DNA from: Novosphingobium pentaromativorans US6-1
Lineage (GTDB): Bacteria; Pseudomonadota; Alphaproteobacteria; Sphingomonadales; Sphingomonadaceae
Length of the DNA: 64,000 nt
Reading direction: 5' to 3'
NCBI RefSeq assembly: GCF_000767465.1
Contig: NZ_CP009291.1
Location: 62,001 to 126,000 of the forward strand
Positions 26,438-39,515 of the stretch are shown piece by piece. A program made the position numbers and the translations under genes. Under the pieces are notes generated by a model. That model had not been told where the DNA came from and ran no database searches. It was given only the letters and a program-made list of their open reading frames with translations. Position 1 is the stretch's first letter, and each line of letters starts with the position of its first letter.

Positions 26438-27496
26438 ATGAACTGCCAGTCCAACGAAATGGACGAACCTGCCACCAGGTCAGCCTTCTTCAACGATGAT
26501 CGAACGTGCGCCGTCCTGGACCGATCCGTCGAAAAAGCCCGGAGCGGCATTCGAATTCTCGTGTGTGTCGATGACAGTCCAGCAAGCAGTTCGGTTGTTC
26601 TTCACGCGATCGCGGCGGGTGAAGGACTGAGTCTACCCTTGACGCTCGCCCGAGTGGTCGAGACCGTGCCGGGATCCGGTCGACCGCCCGATCCCATCGA
26701 GTGGCAGATCCGGCGCGACGAGCATCGTCTGCAATTGCGAAAGATAGCCGCATTTCCGTCGGACAATCCTGCACAGATAGACACTGTCCTGTTGACCGGG
26801 TCTGCAGCCGACCGGCTGAATGATTGGGCAATCGAACATCGAGCGCCACTCCTCGCGCTCGCAACTCACGGGCGTGTGTCGAAGCATGTCGGGCTTGGCG
26901 CGACCGTCCAGAATATCCTTGCGCGGGGTTCGACTTCCTTGTTGCTGGTTCCGCCGGAGCCCATTCCAGCGCGCGAGAAGATCATCTATCGCAAACTGCT
27001 TGTGCCGCTCGACGGATCGTGTCGGGCAGAAAGCGTTCTACCGTTGGCTTCGCGCATTGCCCGCAAGCACGGCGCGGAGATTGTGCTTGCCCATGTGGTG
27101 CCGAAGGCAACGCTCGTCGCCGGCCGAGCAGAACTGGAATCCGAGCTTTGCGGCAAACTTGAGGCCTACAACCAGCGCCGCGCGCGCGAATATCTAGATG
27201 ACCTGCGCGCCAAGTTGCGCGCCGACGGCGTTCGCGCGAGTACGATCGTAGCGCCGAACGGGGATGCCCGGACGGAACTGCGGCTCTTGGCGAAGCGGCA
27301 GCAGATCGATCTCATTGTCCTTTCGTCACACGGTCAGAGCGGATTGATGGACATGCCCTGCGGTAGCGTCACCGAATATCTGGCGGCTCATGCGCCCGCG
27401 CCGATGCTGATCGTGCGCCCGGGCTTCATACATGGGTTCAGCGCTCTGGAAGCTCGGCCGATGCCCGTGCTCCAGGTTCAGCCGCTCGCAAACTAG
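26438..27496 (+). CDS. Tandem universal stress protein heading the glucan-synthase/PDH operon
   Basis: 352 residues from ATG 26438, which has AGGAGG 5 bases upstream. The frame stays open back to an ATG at 26171, but that extra 89-residue stretch looks non-protein-like. Two Usp domains: the first with LATHGRVSKHVGLGAT, the second with LSSHGQSGLMDMPCGSV as nucleotide loops. A ~40-residue N-terminal extension precedes the first domain, which starts at GIRILVCVDDS. The stop TAG shares a base with the GTG of ndvB. Confidence 0.85.
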   Translation: MNCQSNEMDEPATRSAFFNDDRTCAVLDRSVEKARSGIRILVCVDDSPASSSVVLHAIAAGEGLSLPLTLARVVETVPGSGRPPDPIEWQIRRDEHRLQLRKIAAFPSDNPAQIDTVLLTGSAADRLNDWAIEHRAPLLALATHGRVSKHVGLGATVQNILARGSTSLLLVPPEPIPAREKIIYRKLLVPLDGSCRAESVLPLASRIARKHGAEIVLAHVVPKATLVAGRAELESELCGKLEAYNQRRAREYLDDLRAKLRADGVRASTIVAPNGDARTELRLLAKRQQIDLIVLSSHGQSGLMDMPCGSVTEYLAAHAPAPMLIVRPGFIHGFSALEARPMPVLQVQPLAN

Positions 27497-30400
27497 TGGC
27501 CGAACACGATCCAAATTTGGGCTGGTTTCTGGAACAGTCCGCGCGAGAATTAGGTTCCCGTCATCGCCTCTCGGATCAGGCGGCCCTGCCGATCCCGGCG
27601 TGGGCCGGTCTCGGCGCGGGGTTTGATTGGCTGCACGATGTTCGCTGCGCCTGTTCCGCAGCCCCGCCCGAGGCAAGCAAGGCCGCCGAATGGCTTCTCG
27701 ACAACGACTATCAGATTCACCGGGCATTGCGCCAGATACGTGAGGACCTGCCCAAGAGCTTCTATGCGCGCCTGCCTGCGCTCGCTTCCGAACCGGGAGA
27801 ACGCCTGCCTCGCGTCTTCGTGCTGGCTCACGCAATGCTGCATACCACCAAGCTGCAGGTGTCGCTCGCCAATGCGGTACGGTTCGTTGCGGCCTATCAA
27901 GACGAATCCGCCCTGACGATCGCCGAACTCTGGGCGTTTCCTACCATGCTGCGGATCGCCAGTTTCGAAATCCTCGTCTCCGCCTTGTCACCATTGGTTT
28001 GCGGCGAGCGCAAGCTGCCCTTCCGGATCACCGATTGGGCGCTCGATCCGGAATCGCTCGACCCGACAGAGCGTGTGGCGCGCTCGGTCTCGAACCTCGC
28101 CGCGATCACCGCAATTCCCTGGGAGCAGTTCTTCGACCGGACAAATCGTGTCGAGGAGATACTCACCAAAGACCCTTCCGGTTTCTACAGCCAGATGGAT
28201 TTCGAGAGCCGCGATCGATACCGACGCCGCGTCGAAGATCTGGCTCGCTACAGTTCGACCAGCGAGTCCGACGTCGCTGCCGAAGCTGTCGAATGCGCGG
28301 CTGCTCACCAGTCTGACCGGGCCCCGGGGCATGTCGGCCATTGGCTCGTGGGACCCGGTGCGCCTGAGCTCGAGACCCGCACCGGCGCGCGCTTTCCTTT
28401 CAAGCAAAAGCTGAAGCGGCTGGTTCTCCGAAATCCGGGAAAGTTCTATGCAGCTGCGCTTCTGCTGGCGGGCCTCGGCGCGTTCATCATTCCGGGAGCC
28501 TATCTCGCCTCGGTCGGGGCGGACCTGTCCGGCTGGATCGCCGGACTGCTGCTGTCCTTCATCCCCGCATCGATCCTCGCAATCGCGGTGGTTCACTGGA
28601 TGATCACACGCTGGCTGCCGCCGCGTGCGCTCTACAAGCTGGATTTCAGCAATGGCCTGGGCGAAGGCTGCCGCACGATCGTCGCCGTCCCCGTGATCGT
28701 GGCGAAGGCTTCCGATGCAGCGCGGCTTGCCGAGCAGATGGAGTCGCACTGGCTGGCCAATGCCGATCCGCTGCTTCAGGTGGCGTTGCTGGCCGATCTG
28801 CCGGATGCGGTAGAAGAACGTCTTCCGGGCGACGAGGAAGTCGTGGCCGAGCTGGTCAGCCAGGTCCGCAGACTGAACGAGCGTCACCAGATGGATGGCC
28901 GGGGGCCGTTCCATCTGTTGGTCCGGCCAAGGCTCTACAATCCTGTCCAGGGCTGCTGGCTTGGCTGGGAGAGAAAGCGCGGAAAGCTCGAGCAATTCAA
29001 CCGCCTCCTGATCGAGGGGGAACGCTCCGCCTTCAGCATGCATGTCGGAGATGGTGCGGCACTTGAAGGCGCCCGGTTTGTCGTGACCGTCGATGCGGAC
29101 ACGATGCTCCCGCCGGAAGCCGTCGCCAGGCTGGCCGGCGTGCTGGCCCACCCGCTCAACCGGCCGGTGGTGGACCATGCCACGGGCAGGATCGTCTCGG
29201 GCTATTCAATCATCCAGCCGCGGGTCGAGATCTCTCCCCAATGCGGCGTTCGGACATTGTTCACCCGGCTTTTCACCGGCGATACGGCGATCGATATATA
29301 CAGCCGCGCGGTATCGGACGTCTATCAGGACCTGTTCGGTGCGGGCATCTTCGTCGGCAAGGGAATCTACGATCTCGCGGCGTTCCATGAAAGCGTCGAC
29401 GGCCGGGTGCCCGAAAACAGAATTCTCAGCCATGACCTTTTCGAAGGGATTCACGGGCGGGCAGCGCTCGCGACAGACATCGTCCTGTATGAAGGATTTC
29501 CGGCGAGCTATCCGGAGTATGCCTCGCGGATGCACCGCTGGATCCGGGGGGACTGGCAACTCCTGCCCTGGCTGGGACGGAAGGTGCCCGCGGCCGACGG
29601 GTCGCGTTTCGCCAACAGGCTCAGCGGGGTCGACCGCTGGAAAATGATCGACAACCTCCGCCGTAGCCTGGCGGCACCAGCGCTCCTGCTGCTCGCGCTT
29701 GGTGACTGGTTCTTCCTGCCCGGCTCCCCGTGGTTCTGGACCCTGCTGGTCGTGTTCGCGCCCGGTTTCCAGCTGTTTACCGAGATTGTCAGCGGTCTCG
29801 CTCGCGGCCGCCGGCGGGGGCGGCGCTGGGTCTGCTGCCCCGCCTGTCCGATCAGACCGGCCGCTGGCTGCTCGCCATCGTCTATCTTCTCTACGAAGCA
29901 GTGCTCTCGCTCCATGCGATCGGCATCACCCTCTGGCGCCTACTCGTGAGCCGCCGCCGGATGCTGCAGTGGACGACTGCCGCCCAGGTGGCCGCAAAAA
30001 TGAGAGGGCGAGACACCCGTACTGCTGCCTGGCGGGAGATGTGGTGGGTTCCTGTCATTTCGCTCGCGATTGCGGTTGGTCTGGCTTTCGTCCGGCCTCA
30101 TGCGATGCCGGCCGCACTGCCATTACTCCTGCTGTGGATCGCATCGCCTGAGATCACCTTCCGGATCGGAAGACCCCGCAGGTCGGAGAGCGAGCCTTTG
30201 ACTGCGGACCAGCGTCATTTTCTGCGACTGCTCGCGCGCAAGACGTGGTTCTTCTTCGAAACCTTTGCCGGTCCCGACGACAACTGGCTCCCGCCCGACA
30301 ACTACCAGGGCGAACCCCATGAGGAGACTGCGCACCGCACCTCTCCCACTAATATCGGAATGTTGCTGCTTTCGACCGCCGCGGCCTGGGATCTCGGTTA

Positions 30401-33400
30401 TATCGGACGCAAGGAGCTGGCGACCCGCACGCGTAATATCCTCGACAGTCTCAACCAGTTGGAACGGTACCGCGGTCACTTCTACAACTGGTACGACACG
30501 ATGAGCCTGAGGCCACTCGAGCCGCGGTATGTATCGACGGTTGACAGCGGCAATCTCGCCCTGAGCCTGATCGGCTATGCCGAAGCGCTGCGCCAGGCGG
30601 CTGACGTCAAGCAGTTGGAGCCGCAAAGATGGGACGGTCTGAACGACGTGCTCGCACTGCTCGACTCTGCACTGGCGGTCGTGGATGCAACCGAGGCTCG
30701 CGAGGACATCGCCGAAATCTGCGACCGATTGATGATTCTGAGGAGCAATCCGGATTCGCGCCGTGCGCAGCTTGAGTCGATGCTACAGTCCGACGTTCCC
30801 CGACTGGAGGCGCATGTAGCCGCTGCGGTGGCGCCGCCGAATGCCGTGCCCGTCGAAACCCTTCGCGAACTGCACGCCTGGATCGATCGCTTTCGGCAGC
30901 AAGTCAGAACCATGATGCGGGACCTCGATGCACCGGGGCAGGGGGAAGAGGATTTCGAAGCCATGGCCGCAGAAACGGCAGCTCTGGCATACGGGATGGA
31001 TTTCGCGCCGCTTTACTGTGCCGAGCGCGGCCTGTTCCACATCGGCTACAATGCCAGTTCCGGCAAAATCGACCAGCACTACTACGACCTGCTCGCCTCC
31101 GAGGCGCGGATCGCCAGCTTCTTCGCGATCGCCAAGGGAGATGTGCCGGTCGAACACTGGTTTCATCTCGGCCGACCGATCACGCGCAGCGGTCGCCGCA
31201 TCGGGCTGATCTCCTGGAACGGCTCGATGTTCGAATATTTGATGCCGCGCCTGTTCCTGCGCGGCGAGCCGGAAACGCTTCTTTTTGAGAGCGAGCGCAC
31301 GGCCGTCCGCATCCAGCGAACCTATGGCGACCGGCATGGCGTTCCCTGGGGCATATCGGAATCCGCCTACGCTTCCCGCGATCCCGATCATCGCTATCGT
31401 TACCAGGCATTCGGTGTTCCCGGACTCGGCCTGAGACGTGGTCTGGCCCGCGATATGGTCGTGGCACCCTACGCATCGGCTCTGGCGCTTGCGGTGTCAC
31501 CGGCCGAGGCCGCAGGCAACCTGGCCGAGTTGTCGCGGCACGGGGCCGGGGGACGGTTCGGGTTGTTCGAAGCGGCGGACTTTACCCCGGCACGGCGAGC
31601 ATCCGGCGAGCGCTTCGCGCCTGTCGCCGCCTATATGGCGCACCACCAGGGAATGATCCTTTGCGCGATTGCCAATGTACTGGGCGACGATGTCCTGGTG
31701 CATCGCCTTTTGCGGGACTCTCGCCTGAACCTCGTTTCATTGTTGCTGAGCGAGCGTCTTCCGACCGAACTGCCCGCCGAGATCGAGCGGCTGGAAGAAC
31801 TTGAACGGCCAAGCGAGGAAGAGAGGAGCGCTCAGCCGATCGGTTCGTGGGAGCCGCCCACGTCTGCGCTGTTCCCGCAAGTCCTGCTGCTTGGCAACGG
31901 GCGGCTTTCGAGCTGGATATCGGAAGGCGGTGGAGGAGGACTGCGCTGGCACGGCCAGGCGCTGACACGGTTCGCGCCAGATGTGACGCGCGACGCGGAT
32001 GGCTTCTGGATATATGTCGCCGATGACGAGACCGGCGCCCTGTGGTCGGCGACGCGGCAACCGACCCGGGCAAAGCCGGATGAATACCGAGCGGTCTTCC
32101 ATCCTCACATGGCCGAGTTTCATCGCCGTGACAACGGAGTGGAATTGCGCATGGAGACCGGCGTGGCCGCCGGCGACGATATTGAAATACGCCGTATCGT
32201 CATTGCCGACGAGAGCGGCAGGCCGCGTTCGCTGCGTCTCACGAGTTATGCAGAAGTCGTGCTTGCGCCGCCGCTCGAGGATGAGCGGCACCCAGCCTTC
32301 AGCAAGCTCTTTGTGACGAGCGATCGCATCCCGCATCTGGGCGGGCTCATGCTTTCCCGGCGGCCGCGCAGTCCGCGCGAAGCCCCGCCCGTGTTGTTGC
32401 ACTTTGCGCTCGGGCCTGACGGGCCGATCCAGGGCGCGGGGTTCGAGTCCGACCGGCGCATATTTGTCGGACGTGGAAACGATCCGCAACGGCCGGCGGG
32501 GGCTACGGCCGATCTCGGCGGCGGCAGCGGTTGCACGCTCGACCCGGTCGCCGCGCTGCAGGTCAAACTGGATCTCGCCCCTTACGAGCGCCGTGAAATA
32601 TACTTTCTCACGGTCGCGGCGGCGAGCCCGGAATCCGCGACGGAGATCGCGGAGCGCCATCTAACCCCGGTGTCAGTCGATTGGGCCTTGCGGGACGCCG
32701 CACTGGAGACGGGACGGGCGGTTCGGCATCTGCGCCTGGGACCGCGCAGCCTGCGCCGTGCCCAGACGCTCGGATCGCTGCTGATCCACTCCAACGGCGC
32801 GCTTCGGGCAAATTCGCCAGGCGCTCGCGCCAATCGGCTGGGTCAACCATCCCTGTGGGGAATGGCGCTATCCGGCGATCTTCCGATCGTTCTGCTGCAA
32901 ACCGTGCAAAGCAGCGGCGAGATGCTCGAGGAGCTTGTGGGCGCCCACCAGTTTTGGTGCCGCATGGGCCTCGAAACCGACCTCGTCGTCCTGCAGTCCG
33001 GCGGGTCGGCCTACATCGAACCCCTGCGCGACGAAGTGCTCGAGTCACTGCGCAATATCGGCGCGATCGAAATGCTCGGACGCAAGGGCGGCATCCACCT
33101 GTTGTTCTCCGACCAGATCGGCTCCGATCAGGTCCACTTGCTCGAGGCCGTCGCGGCCGTCGCGCTCGACGAGGCGCAAGGCAGCCTGGCGGAGCAACTG
33201 GATCTGGCCAGTGTGAGGCCCAGTCCATTGCCGCTCTTTATTCCCTCCATGCCGGAATATGACACGGCGGACCGGGCCGGAGAGAGACCGGTCGATCTGC
33301 TGTTCGACAACGGCATCGGCGGATTTTCCGCAGATGGCAGGAACTATGTGATTCATCTCGAAGCGGGGGAATCCACGCCTGCGCCGTGGTCCAACATTCT

Positions 33401-35747
33401 TGCCAATGACGATTTCGGCTGTCTGGTCACCGAAGCCGGCGGCGGTTTTTCCTGGGCGATAAACAGCGGCGAAAACAGGCTCACACCGTGGACGAACGAC
33501 CCGGTTACGGACAGACCGACCGAGATAGTCTATCTCCGCGACGAGGAAACTGCGGCAGTCTGGAGCGTGACACCCGCACCTGCGGGTCATGACACGGCAA
33601 CCCGGATCCGCCATGGCGCGGGCTACAGCGAATGGCGCAAATGCTCGCACGGGCTGGATCAGGAACTGCTCGTCTTCGTGCCCACCGACGCTCCGGTGAA
33701 GATCATGCGCCTGCGCATACGCAATCAATTATACCATCATCGGCGCCTGACCGCGACCAGCTATGTCGAATGGTTGCTCGGATCACTGCCCAGCATGGCC
33801 CGTCCCCATGTGCGGTGCGGTTATGACGCCGGCACCGAGGCGCTCCTGGCTTACAATCGGTGGAATCCGGACTTCGCCGATCGGGTCGCCTTCCTCACCG
33901 CAAGCAGGAAATCTCACGGCTTCACGACGGACCGGCAGGAATTTCTGGGCTTCGAGGCCGATCTGGCCCGCCCTGCCGGTCTCGGTCGCTGGGGCCTGAG
34001 CGGCGACATCTCGGGCGGGCTTGATCCCTGCGCCGCCTATCAGGTCCACCTAGACCTCGCTCCGGGCGAGACCGAGGATGTCGTCTTCGTTCTTGGGCAG
34101 GGCAGGGACGAGTCCGAGGCCCTGGCGCTGGCCGGACGCTGGCGCGATCCCGAACAGGTGGAACGGGCGCTGCACCAGCTTCACGAGCATTGGGACATCT
34201 TGCTCGGCGCAGTCGAGGTGCGCACACCCGATCCGGCGTTCGATCTCATGGTCAATCGCTGGCTTCCCTATCAGAGCCTCTCGTCGCGAATTCTTGCCCG
34301 CACCGGCTTCTACCAGGCGAGCGGTGCAATTGGTTTTCGCGACCAGCTGCAGGATGTCCTCGCCTTCTTGCACAGCGATCCGCGGCGCGTTCGCGACCAT
34401 ATCCTGCTTTGCGCGGCCCACCAGTTCGAAGAAGGCGACGTGCTCCACTGGTGGCATCCTCCCTCCGATCGCGGCGTTCGAACTCGTTGCAGCGACGACA
34501 TGCTATGGCTTCCCTATGCCGTCGGGACCTATGTCTCGGCGACCGGCGACCTATCCATTCTTCACGAACGGTTGCCCTTCCTTGACGCACCGCCTCTCGC
34601 CGCAGGAGAAGAGGATAGATACGCATCTTTCGAACGCACCGTTACCCGCGAGCCGCTCATCGATCATTGCGAGCGGGCTCTGGAACGCGCTCTGGTCGAA
34701 GGGGTCCATGGACTGCCTCTGATCGGCGGGGGCGACTGGAACGACGGCATGAACAGGATCGGACAGGCCGGCCGAGGCGAGAGTGTCTGGCTGGCTTGGT
34801 TCGCCTCGGTCACGGCCGAAGCCATGGCGGACCTCAATTCGCGCGTCGGCCGCGGAGGCGAGGCCGAACGGTGGCGCAAGCGTTCGCGGGAACTCTGCCG
34901 GAGCGCGGAAGAAGCCGGATGGGACGGTTCTTGGTATCGCCGCGCCTACGATGACAGCGGTCACCCGTGGGGTTCGGCGCAGAGCGAGGAATGCAGGATC
35001 GATTCGATCTCGCAGTCATGGGCCGCTTTCGCCGGCGCCGATCCGGCGCGAGTGGACATGGCCCTTGCTTCGGCATTCACTGAACTCGTCGATGAGAAGC
35101 ATCGAATTGCGAGACTGCTGTGGCCTCCATTCGATCGCGCGCTGCACGATCCGGGCTATATCAAGGCCTATCCGCCCGGAATTCGGGAGAATGGTGGGCA
35201 ATACACGCATGCGGCCGCATGGCTCGGTCTTGCCCTTGCCAGAACCGGCAAGCCGGATGCGGCGATGGACATATTCCAGATGCTCAGCCCGATTGGGCGC
35301 ACCGCCAGCCGCGCCAGCGCCGAGCATTACCGCGGGGAGCCCTATGTCGTGGCCGGTGACATTTCGGCCGGAGAACAGCACGGCGGGCGCAGCGGCTGGA
35401 CCTGGTATACCGGTTCCGCCGCGTGGACATGGCGTTTCGCCGTCGAAGGCATGCTCGGCCTGAGCCTGGTCGATGGGCGGATTCGCTTCGACCCCTGCAT
35501 TCCATCGGGCTGGCCCGGTTACGAGGCGAGGATCAGGCGCCCGCACGGAACATTGAAGGTGCGCGTCGAGAGGGTGGATGGTGGCTTGGACGAGCGGCTG
35601 GACTTGAATGTCGGCGGCGAAAGCCATCCCCGGTCCGAGATCGATTTCCCCGATGACGGTAGCGAAAGAAACGTGACAGTGCGGGTGAGAGGCGGCACGA
35701 CGGGGACGGAAAAGTATTCCAGCCCGTTCGCCGGAGTAGTCGAATGA
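27496..35747 (+). pseudogene. ndvB: Cyclic beta-1,2-glucan synthase (NdvB/ChvB type), frameshifted by one missing G
   Basis: Two frames form one ~2750-residue protein. The first (27496 to about 29815) has an N-terminal domain and a membrane GT84 glucosyltransferase with VTVDADTMLPPEA and SRMHRWIRGDWQ. The second (from about 29820) adds membrane helices, a glycoamylase-like domain (YNASSGKIDQHYYDLLASE, WNGSMFEYLMPRLF), then a GH94 phosphorylase domain with ASGAIGFRDQLQDVLAF and catalytic GGGDWNDGMNRIG. One added G in the GGGGG at 29816-29820 joins them. NdvB makes and cyclises periplasmic beta-1,2-glucan from UDP-glucose. It is unusual for this gene to sit between a USP and acetyl-CoA synthetase. 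Confidence 0.88.
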
Positions 35748-37540
35748 GGGAAGGGCACTCGAGTGATTCCGGCCAGCCCGCCAGCGCCTTGATCGCAAAG
35801 AATCCCGCAAGTCTGACCCCGCCTCCTCATCTGCTCGACTATGATCGCGAGTGCGCGGAATTCTCATGGGAAAAGGCCCGCGCCCTGCTCGATGGTCTGC
35901 CCCAGGGCAGGGGGCTCAACATCGCCCATGAAGCCGTCGATCGGCATGCCGCTGGCCCCAAAGCAGACAGAGTGGCCTTGCGCTGGATCGGAAAGGCGGG
36001 CGCTCGACGGAACCTCACCTATCGCGAACTTCACGAGGCGACGAATCGCTTCGCCAATGCCCTGAAGGCAATGGACGTGGAGCGGGGAGAGCGTGTATTC
36101 GTGCTGATGGGCCGGCTGCCCGAACTCTATGTGGCGGTGCTGGGCGCGCTCAAGGCGGGTTGCGTGGCATCTCCCCTGTTCTCGGCGTTCGGGCCCGAGC
36201 CGATTGCCCTTCGCCTGGAAATTGGCGATGGGCGCGTACTGGTCACAACTCCTGGTCTCTTTAACCGCAAGGTGGCCGCCATCCGCGACCAGCTCCCCGG
36301 TCTCAGGCATGTCATTCTGGTCGGCGAGGAGCAGGCCAAAGGCGACGGCTTGCACGACTGGGCGGAGGTGGTCGAAACCGCAGACAACGACTTTGTCATC
36401 GCCCCCACGGACCCCGAGGACATGGCGCTGCTGCATTTCACCAGCGGCACCACCGGCCGGCCGAAGGGGGCCATTCACGTCCATGAGGCAATCGTCGCCC
36501 ATCACGTGACCGGACGCTATGCCCTGGACCTGCACGACGACGATGTCTTCTGGTGCACCGCAGATCCGGGCTGGGTCACCGGAACGAGCTATGGCATCCT
36601 TGCTCCACTGACCAACGGCGTGACTAGCATCGTCCTCGAGGCGGAATTCGATGCGGCGATGTGGCTCGACATCCTGGAGCAGGAGCGCGTCAGCATCTGG
36701 TATACTGCGCCCACCGCAATCCGGATGATGATGCGACAGGGAACGGAACTGGCCCGGGGGCGCGACCTTTCTGCGTTGCGTTTCATGGCCAGCGTCGGTG
36801 AGCCGCTCAACCCCGAGGCGGTCATCTGGGGCCAGCAGGCCTTCGGTATCCCCTTTCACGACAACTGGTGGCAGACGGAAACCGGCGGCATCATGATCTC
36901 CAACTTCGCTGCGCTGGACATCAAGCCCGGCTCGATGGGGCGGCCGATGCCCGGGATCGAGGCAGCGATCGTCCGGCGGCTTGAGGATGGCGACGTTTCG
37001 ATGATCGAAGAAGCGATGGTTGACGGTGAGCTGGCGTTGCGGAAAGGCTGGCCGTCGATGATGCGCGGCTATCTCCATGAGGAGGAGCGCTACCGCAAAT
37101 GCTTCGCCGGCGACTGGTACCTCACCGGCGATCTCGTCCGGCGCGACAGCGATGACTATTTCTGGTTCGTCGGCCGGGCGGACGACGTGATCAAGTCGGC
37201 CGGCCACCTGATCGGTCCGTTCGAAGTCGAAAGCGCACTCATGGAGCATCCCGCCGTGGCCGAGGCCGCGGTAATCGGAAAGCCCGACCCCACCATCGGC
37301 GAAATGGTCAAGGCTTTCGTGAGCCTGCGTCCCGGACACCTGCCGGACGAAGCCATGCGGCGCGAACTGCTGGGCCATGCCCGCAAGTGCCTGGGCGCCG
37401 CCGTCGCGCCCAAGGAGATCGACTTCCGCGAGAACCTGCCCAAGACCCGTTCGGGCAAGATCATGCGCCGACTGCTCAGGGCTCGCGAACTGGGCCTGCC
37501 CGAAGGCGACCTCTCGACGCTCGAAAGCGACGAGAGATGA
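35744..37540 (+). CDS. acsA: Acetyl-CoA synthetase (acetate--CoA ligase, AMP-forming)
   Basis: 598 residues. Adenylate-forming motifs: [20 protein letters not shown] (A3 P-loop) near residue 230, [10 protein letters not shown] (A5), [26 protein letters not shown] (A7/A8, in pieces), and the C-terminal [13 protein letters not shown] with the acetylatable Lys of A10. The WWQTETG motif is specific for acetyl-/propionyl-CoA synthetases. It is shorter than E. coli Acs and closer in length to AcsA-type ligases. Start ATG overlaps the ndvB stop (ATGA) and its own stop overlaps pdhA. Confidence 0.9.
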   Translation: MREGHSSDSGQPASALIAKNPASLTPPPHLLDYDRECAEFSWEKARALLDGLPQGRGLNIAHEAVDRHAAGPKADRVALRWIGKAGARRNLTYRELHEATNRFANALKAMDVERGERVFVLMGRLPELYVAVLGALKAGCVASPLFSAFGPEPIALRLEIGDGRVLVTTPGLFNRKVAAIRDQLPGLRHVILVGEEQAKGDGLHDWAEVVETADNDFVIAPTDPEDMALLHFTSGTTGRPKGAIHVHEAIVAHHVTGRYALDLHDDDVFWCTADPGWVTGTSYGILAPLTNGVTSIVLEAEFDAAMWLDILEQERVSIWYTAPTAIRMMMRQGTELARGRDLSALRFMASVGEPLNPEAVIWGQQAFGIPFHDNWWQTETGGIMISNFAALDIKPGSMGRPMPGIEAAIVRRLEDGDVSMIEEAMVDGELALRKGWPSMMRGYLHEEERYRKCFAGDWYLTGDLVRRDSDDYFWFVGRADDVIKSAGHLIGPFEVESALMEHPAVAEAAVIGKPDPTIGEMVKAFVSLRPGHLPDEAMRRELLGHARKCLGAAVAPKEIDFRENLPKTRSGKIMRRLLRARELGLPEGDLSTLESDER

Positions 37541-38523
37541 GCGCGAAGCTGATGATCGACCGCAGTCACGGTCAGCATCTCTTTCGCGAGATGCTGCGCA
37601 TCCGCCGCTTCGAGGCGAAATGCATGGAACTCTACCAGGCGCAAACGATCAGGGGCTTCCTTCACCTTTACGACGGGCAGGAGGCCGTCGCGGTCGGGAT
37701 CATGCAGGCGCTGGACGAGCGGGACGCCGTGGTCGCCACCTACCGCGATCACGGCCATGCGATCGCCCGCGGGCTGGGGATGGGGCCGATCATGGCCGAA
37801 ATGTACGGCAAGCTTGAGGGGTGCAGCCGGGGCCGGGGCGGATCCATGCACCTGTTCGACCGCGCTTCGCGCTTCCTCGGCGGCAACGCCATCGTCGGCG
37901 GCGGGCTCCCGCTGGCGGTCGGCACCGCCATGGCCGACCAGCAGTTGCACCCCGGCGCCGCGACGGTGTGTTTCTTCGGAGAGGGCGCTGCCGGAGAGGG
38001 CGAATTCCACGAAAGCATGAACCTGGCTGCCCTGTGGAAGCTGCCTGTCCTGTTCGTGTGCGAGAACAATCTCTATGCCATGGGCGTGCCGCTGGAAGTG
38101 GCCGAGGCCGACACCGAGATCATCCACAAGGCCAAGGGTTACAACATGCCTGGCGAGCAGGTCGACGGCATGAACCCTGTGGCGGTCGAGGTCGCGGCGC
38201 GCCGAGCCGTGGAATCGATCCGGGCGGGCAACGGTCCCTGGTTCCTCGAATGCCGCACCTACCGTTTCCGCGCCCATTCCATGTTCGATGCCCAGCAGTA
38301 TCGCACCAAGGAGGAAGTGGCGCACTGGAAGGAGCGCGATCCGATCGTGCGGATGCAGGCCTGGCTGCTGGAGGCGCACCTGATGACACCGGCGGAATTG
38401 GATGAGATCGAGGCGGCGGTCGATACCGAAGTCGCGGCCGCCGTCGCCTTTGCCGAAGCCGGGACCTGGGAGAGCGTGGACGAACTTGAGCGCTTCGTAA
38501 CTATGGACGAGGTTCCATCGTGA
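37537..38523 (+). CDS. pdhA: Pyruvate dehydrogenase E1 component, alpha subunit
   Basis: 328 residues from ATG 37537 (ATGA overlap with acsA). The thiamine-diphosphate motif is complete: [20 protein letters not shown], then [15 protein letters not shown]. Substrate-binding [13 protein letters not shown] and [11 protein letters not shown] segments are typical of PDH/acetoin-dehydrogenase E1alpha. With the next two genes it would decarboxylate pyruvate (or acetoin or a branched oxo-acid) and acetylate E2. The acetyl-CoA context favours pyruvate or acetoin. Confidence 0.9.
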   Translation: MSAKLMIDRSHGQHLFREMLRIRRFEAKCMELYQAQTIRGFLHLYDGQEAVAVGIMQALDERDAVVATYRDHGHAIARGLGMGPIMAEMYGKLEGCSRGRGGSMHLFDRASRFLGGNAIVGGGLPLAVGTAMADQQLHPGAATVCFFGEGAAGEGEFHESMNLAALWKLPVLFVCENNLYAMGVPLEVAEADTEIIHKAKGYNMPGEQVDGMNPVAVEVAARRAVESIRAGNGPWFLECRTYRFRAHSMFDAQQYRTKEEVAHWKERDPIVRMQAWLLEAHLMTPAELDEIEAAVDTEVAAAVAFAEAGTWESVDELERFVTMDEVPS

Positions 38524-39515
38524 ACGAACAGGCACCTGATCGCATGACCTATCGGGAGGCTTGCCGACAGGCGATCCGCGACGCGCTCATCCGCGATCCT
38601 CGTTGCTTCGTCATGGGCGAGGATGTCGGTCTCTACGGCGGCTGCTATGCCGTGACCAAAGGTTTGCTCGAGGAATTCGGGCCGGAACGCATTCGTGACA
38701 CACCCCTTGCCGAAAGCGTTATCACGGGAGCCGGGATTGGCGCCGCCATCGGCGGATTGCGTCCTGTCGTCGAGATCATGACCTGCAATTTCAGCCTGCT
38801 GGCGCTCGACCAGATCGTGAACAATGCCGCCACTATTGCGCACATGTCTGGCGGGCAGTTCGCGGTGCCGCTGGTCATCCGGATGGCAACCGGCGGCGGC
38901 AGGCAACTCGCTGCGCAGCATTCGCACAGCCTGGAAGGCTGGTATGCGCATATTCCGGGCATCACGGTGCTGGCTCCCGGCACGATCGAGGATGCGCGCC
39001 TTATGCTTGCCGCAGCACTCGCTGACCCTAACCCTGTTTTGATCTTCGAGCACGTCGTGCTCTACAATGCCGAAGGCGAACTCGATCCCGCCATCACGTC
39101 AGTCGATATCCGCAAGGCCAGGATACGCCGGGAAGGCAGGGACCTGACGATCCTGACCTACGGCGGCAGTCTGCCCAAGGCGCTGGCCGCCGCAGGAGAA
39201 CTGGCGGCAGCGGGCATAGAGGCGGAGATCGTCGATCTGCGCGTCCTGCGTCCTCTCGACAATGAGACCATCTATGCTTCGGTCGGCCGCACCCGGCGCT
39301 GCGTGATCGTCGACGAGGGCTGGCGCAGCGGCTCGCTGTCTGCCGAACTTGCCGCCCGTCTTGCAGAAGACCTGTTCTTCGAGCTCGACGCGCCGATCCG
39401 CCGGGTCTGCACCCGCGAAGTGCCGATTCCCTACGCAGCGCACATGGAGGACGCGGCCCTGCCGCAGGTGGCGGACATCGTCGAGGCCGCGCGGGGCTTG
39501 GTAAGGCCGGAATGA
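38520..39515 (+). CDS. pdhB: Pyruvate dehydrogenase E1 component, beta subunit
   Basis: 331 residues from GTG 38520 (GTGA overlap with pdhA). Shows the transketolase-type pyrimidine-binding domain ([55 protein letters not shown]). The C-terminal domain carries [18 protein letters not shown] and VDEGWRSGS. It forms the alpha2beta2 E1 heterotetramer with the gene before it. Acetoin dehydrogenase beta subunits are very similar, so substrate is not settled by sequence. Confidence 0.9.
   Translation: MNEQAPDRMTYREACRQAIRDALIRDPRCFVMGEDVGLYGGCYAVTKGLLEEFGPERIRDTPLAESVITGAGIGAAIGGLRPVVEIMTCNFSLLALDQIVNNAATIAHMSGGQFAVPLVIRMATGGGRQLAAQHSHSLEGWYAHIPGITVLAPGTIEDARLMLAAALADPNPVLIFEHVVLYNAEGELDPAITSVDIRKARIRREGRDLTILTYGGSLPKALAAAGELAAAGIEAEIVDLRVLRPLDNETIYASVGRTRRCVIVDEGWRSGSLSAELAARLAEDLFFELDAPIRRVCTREVPIPYAAHMEDAALPQVADIVEAARGLVRPE

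Noticed and set aside
27988-29178. 396-residue frame opposite ndvB
   Set aside because: Antisense to the GT84 domain, with no start signal or family features.
35864-37378. 504-residue frame opposite acsA
   Set aside because: Antisense to acetyl-CoA synthetase; His- and Arg-rich shadow composition.
37156-38535. 459-residue frame opposite acsA/pdhA
   Set aside because: Lies over two genes with complete catalytic motifs.
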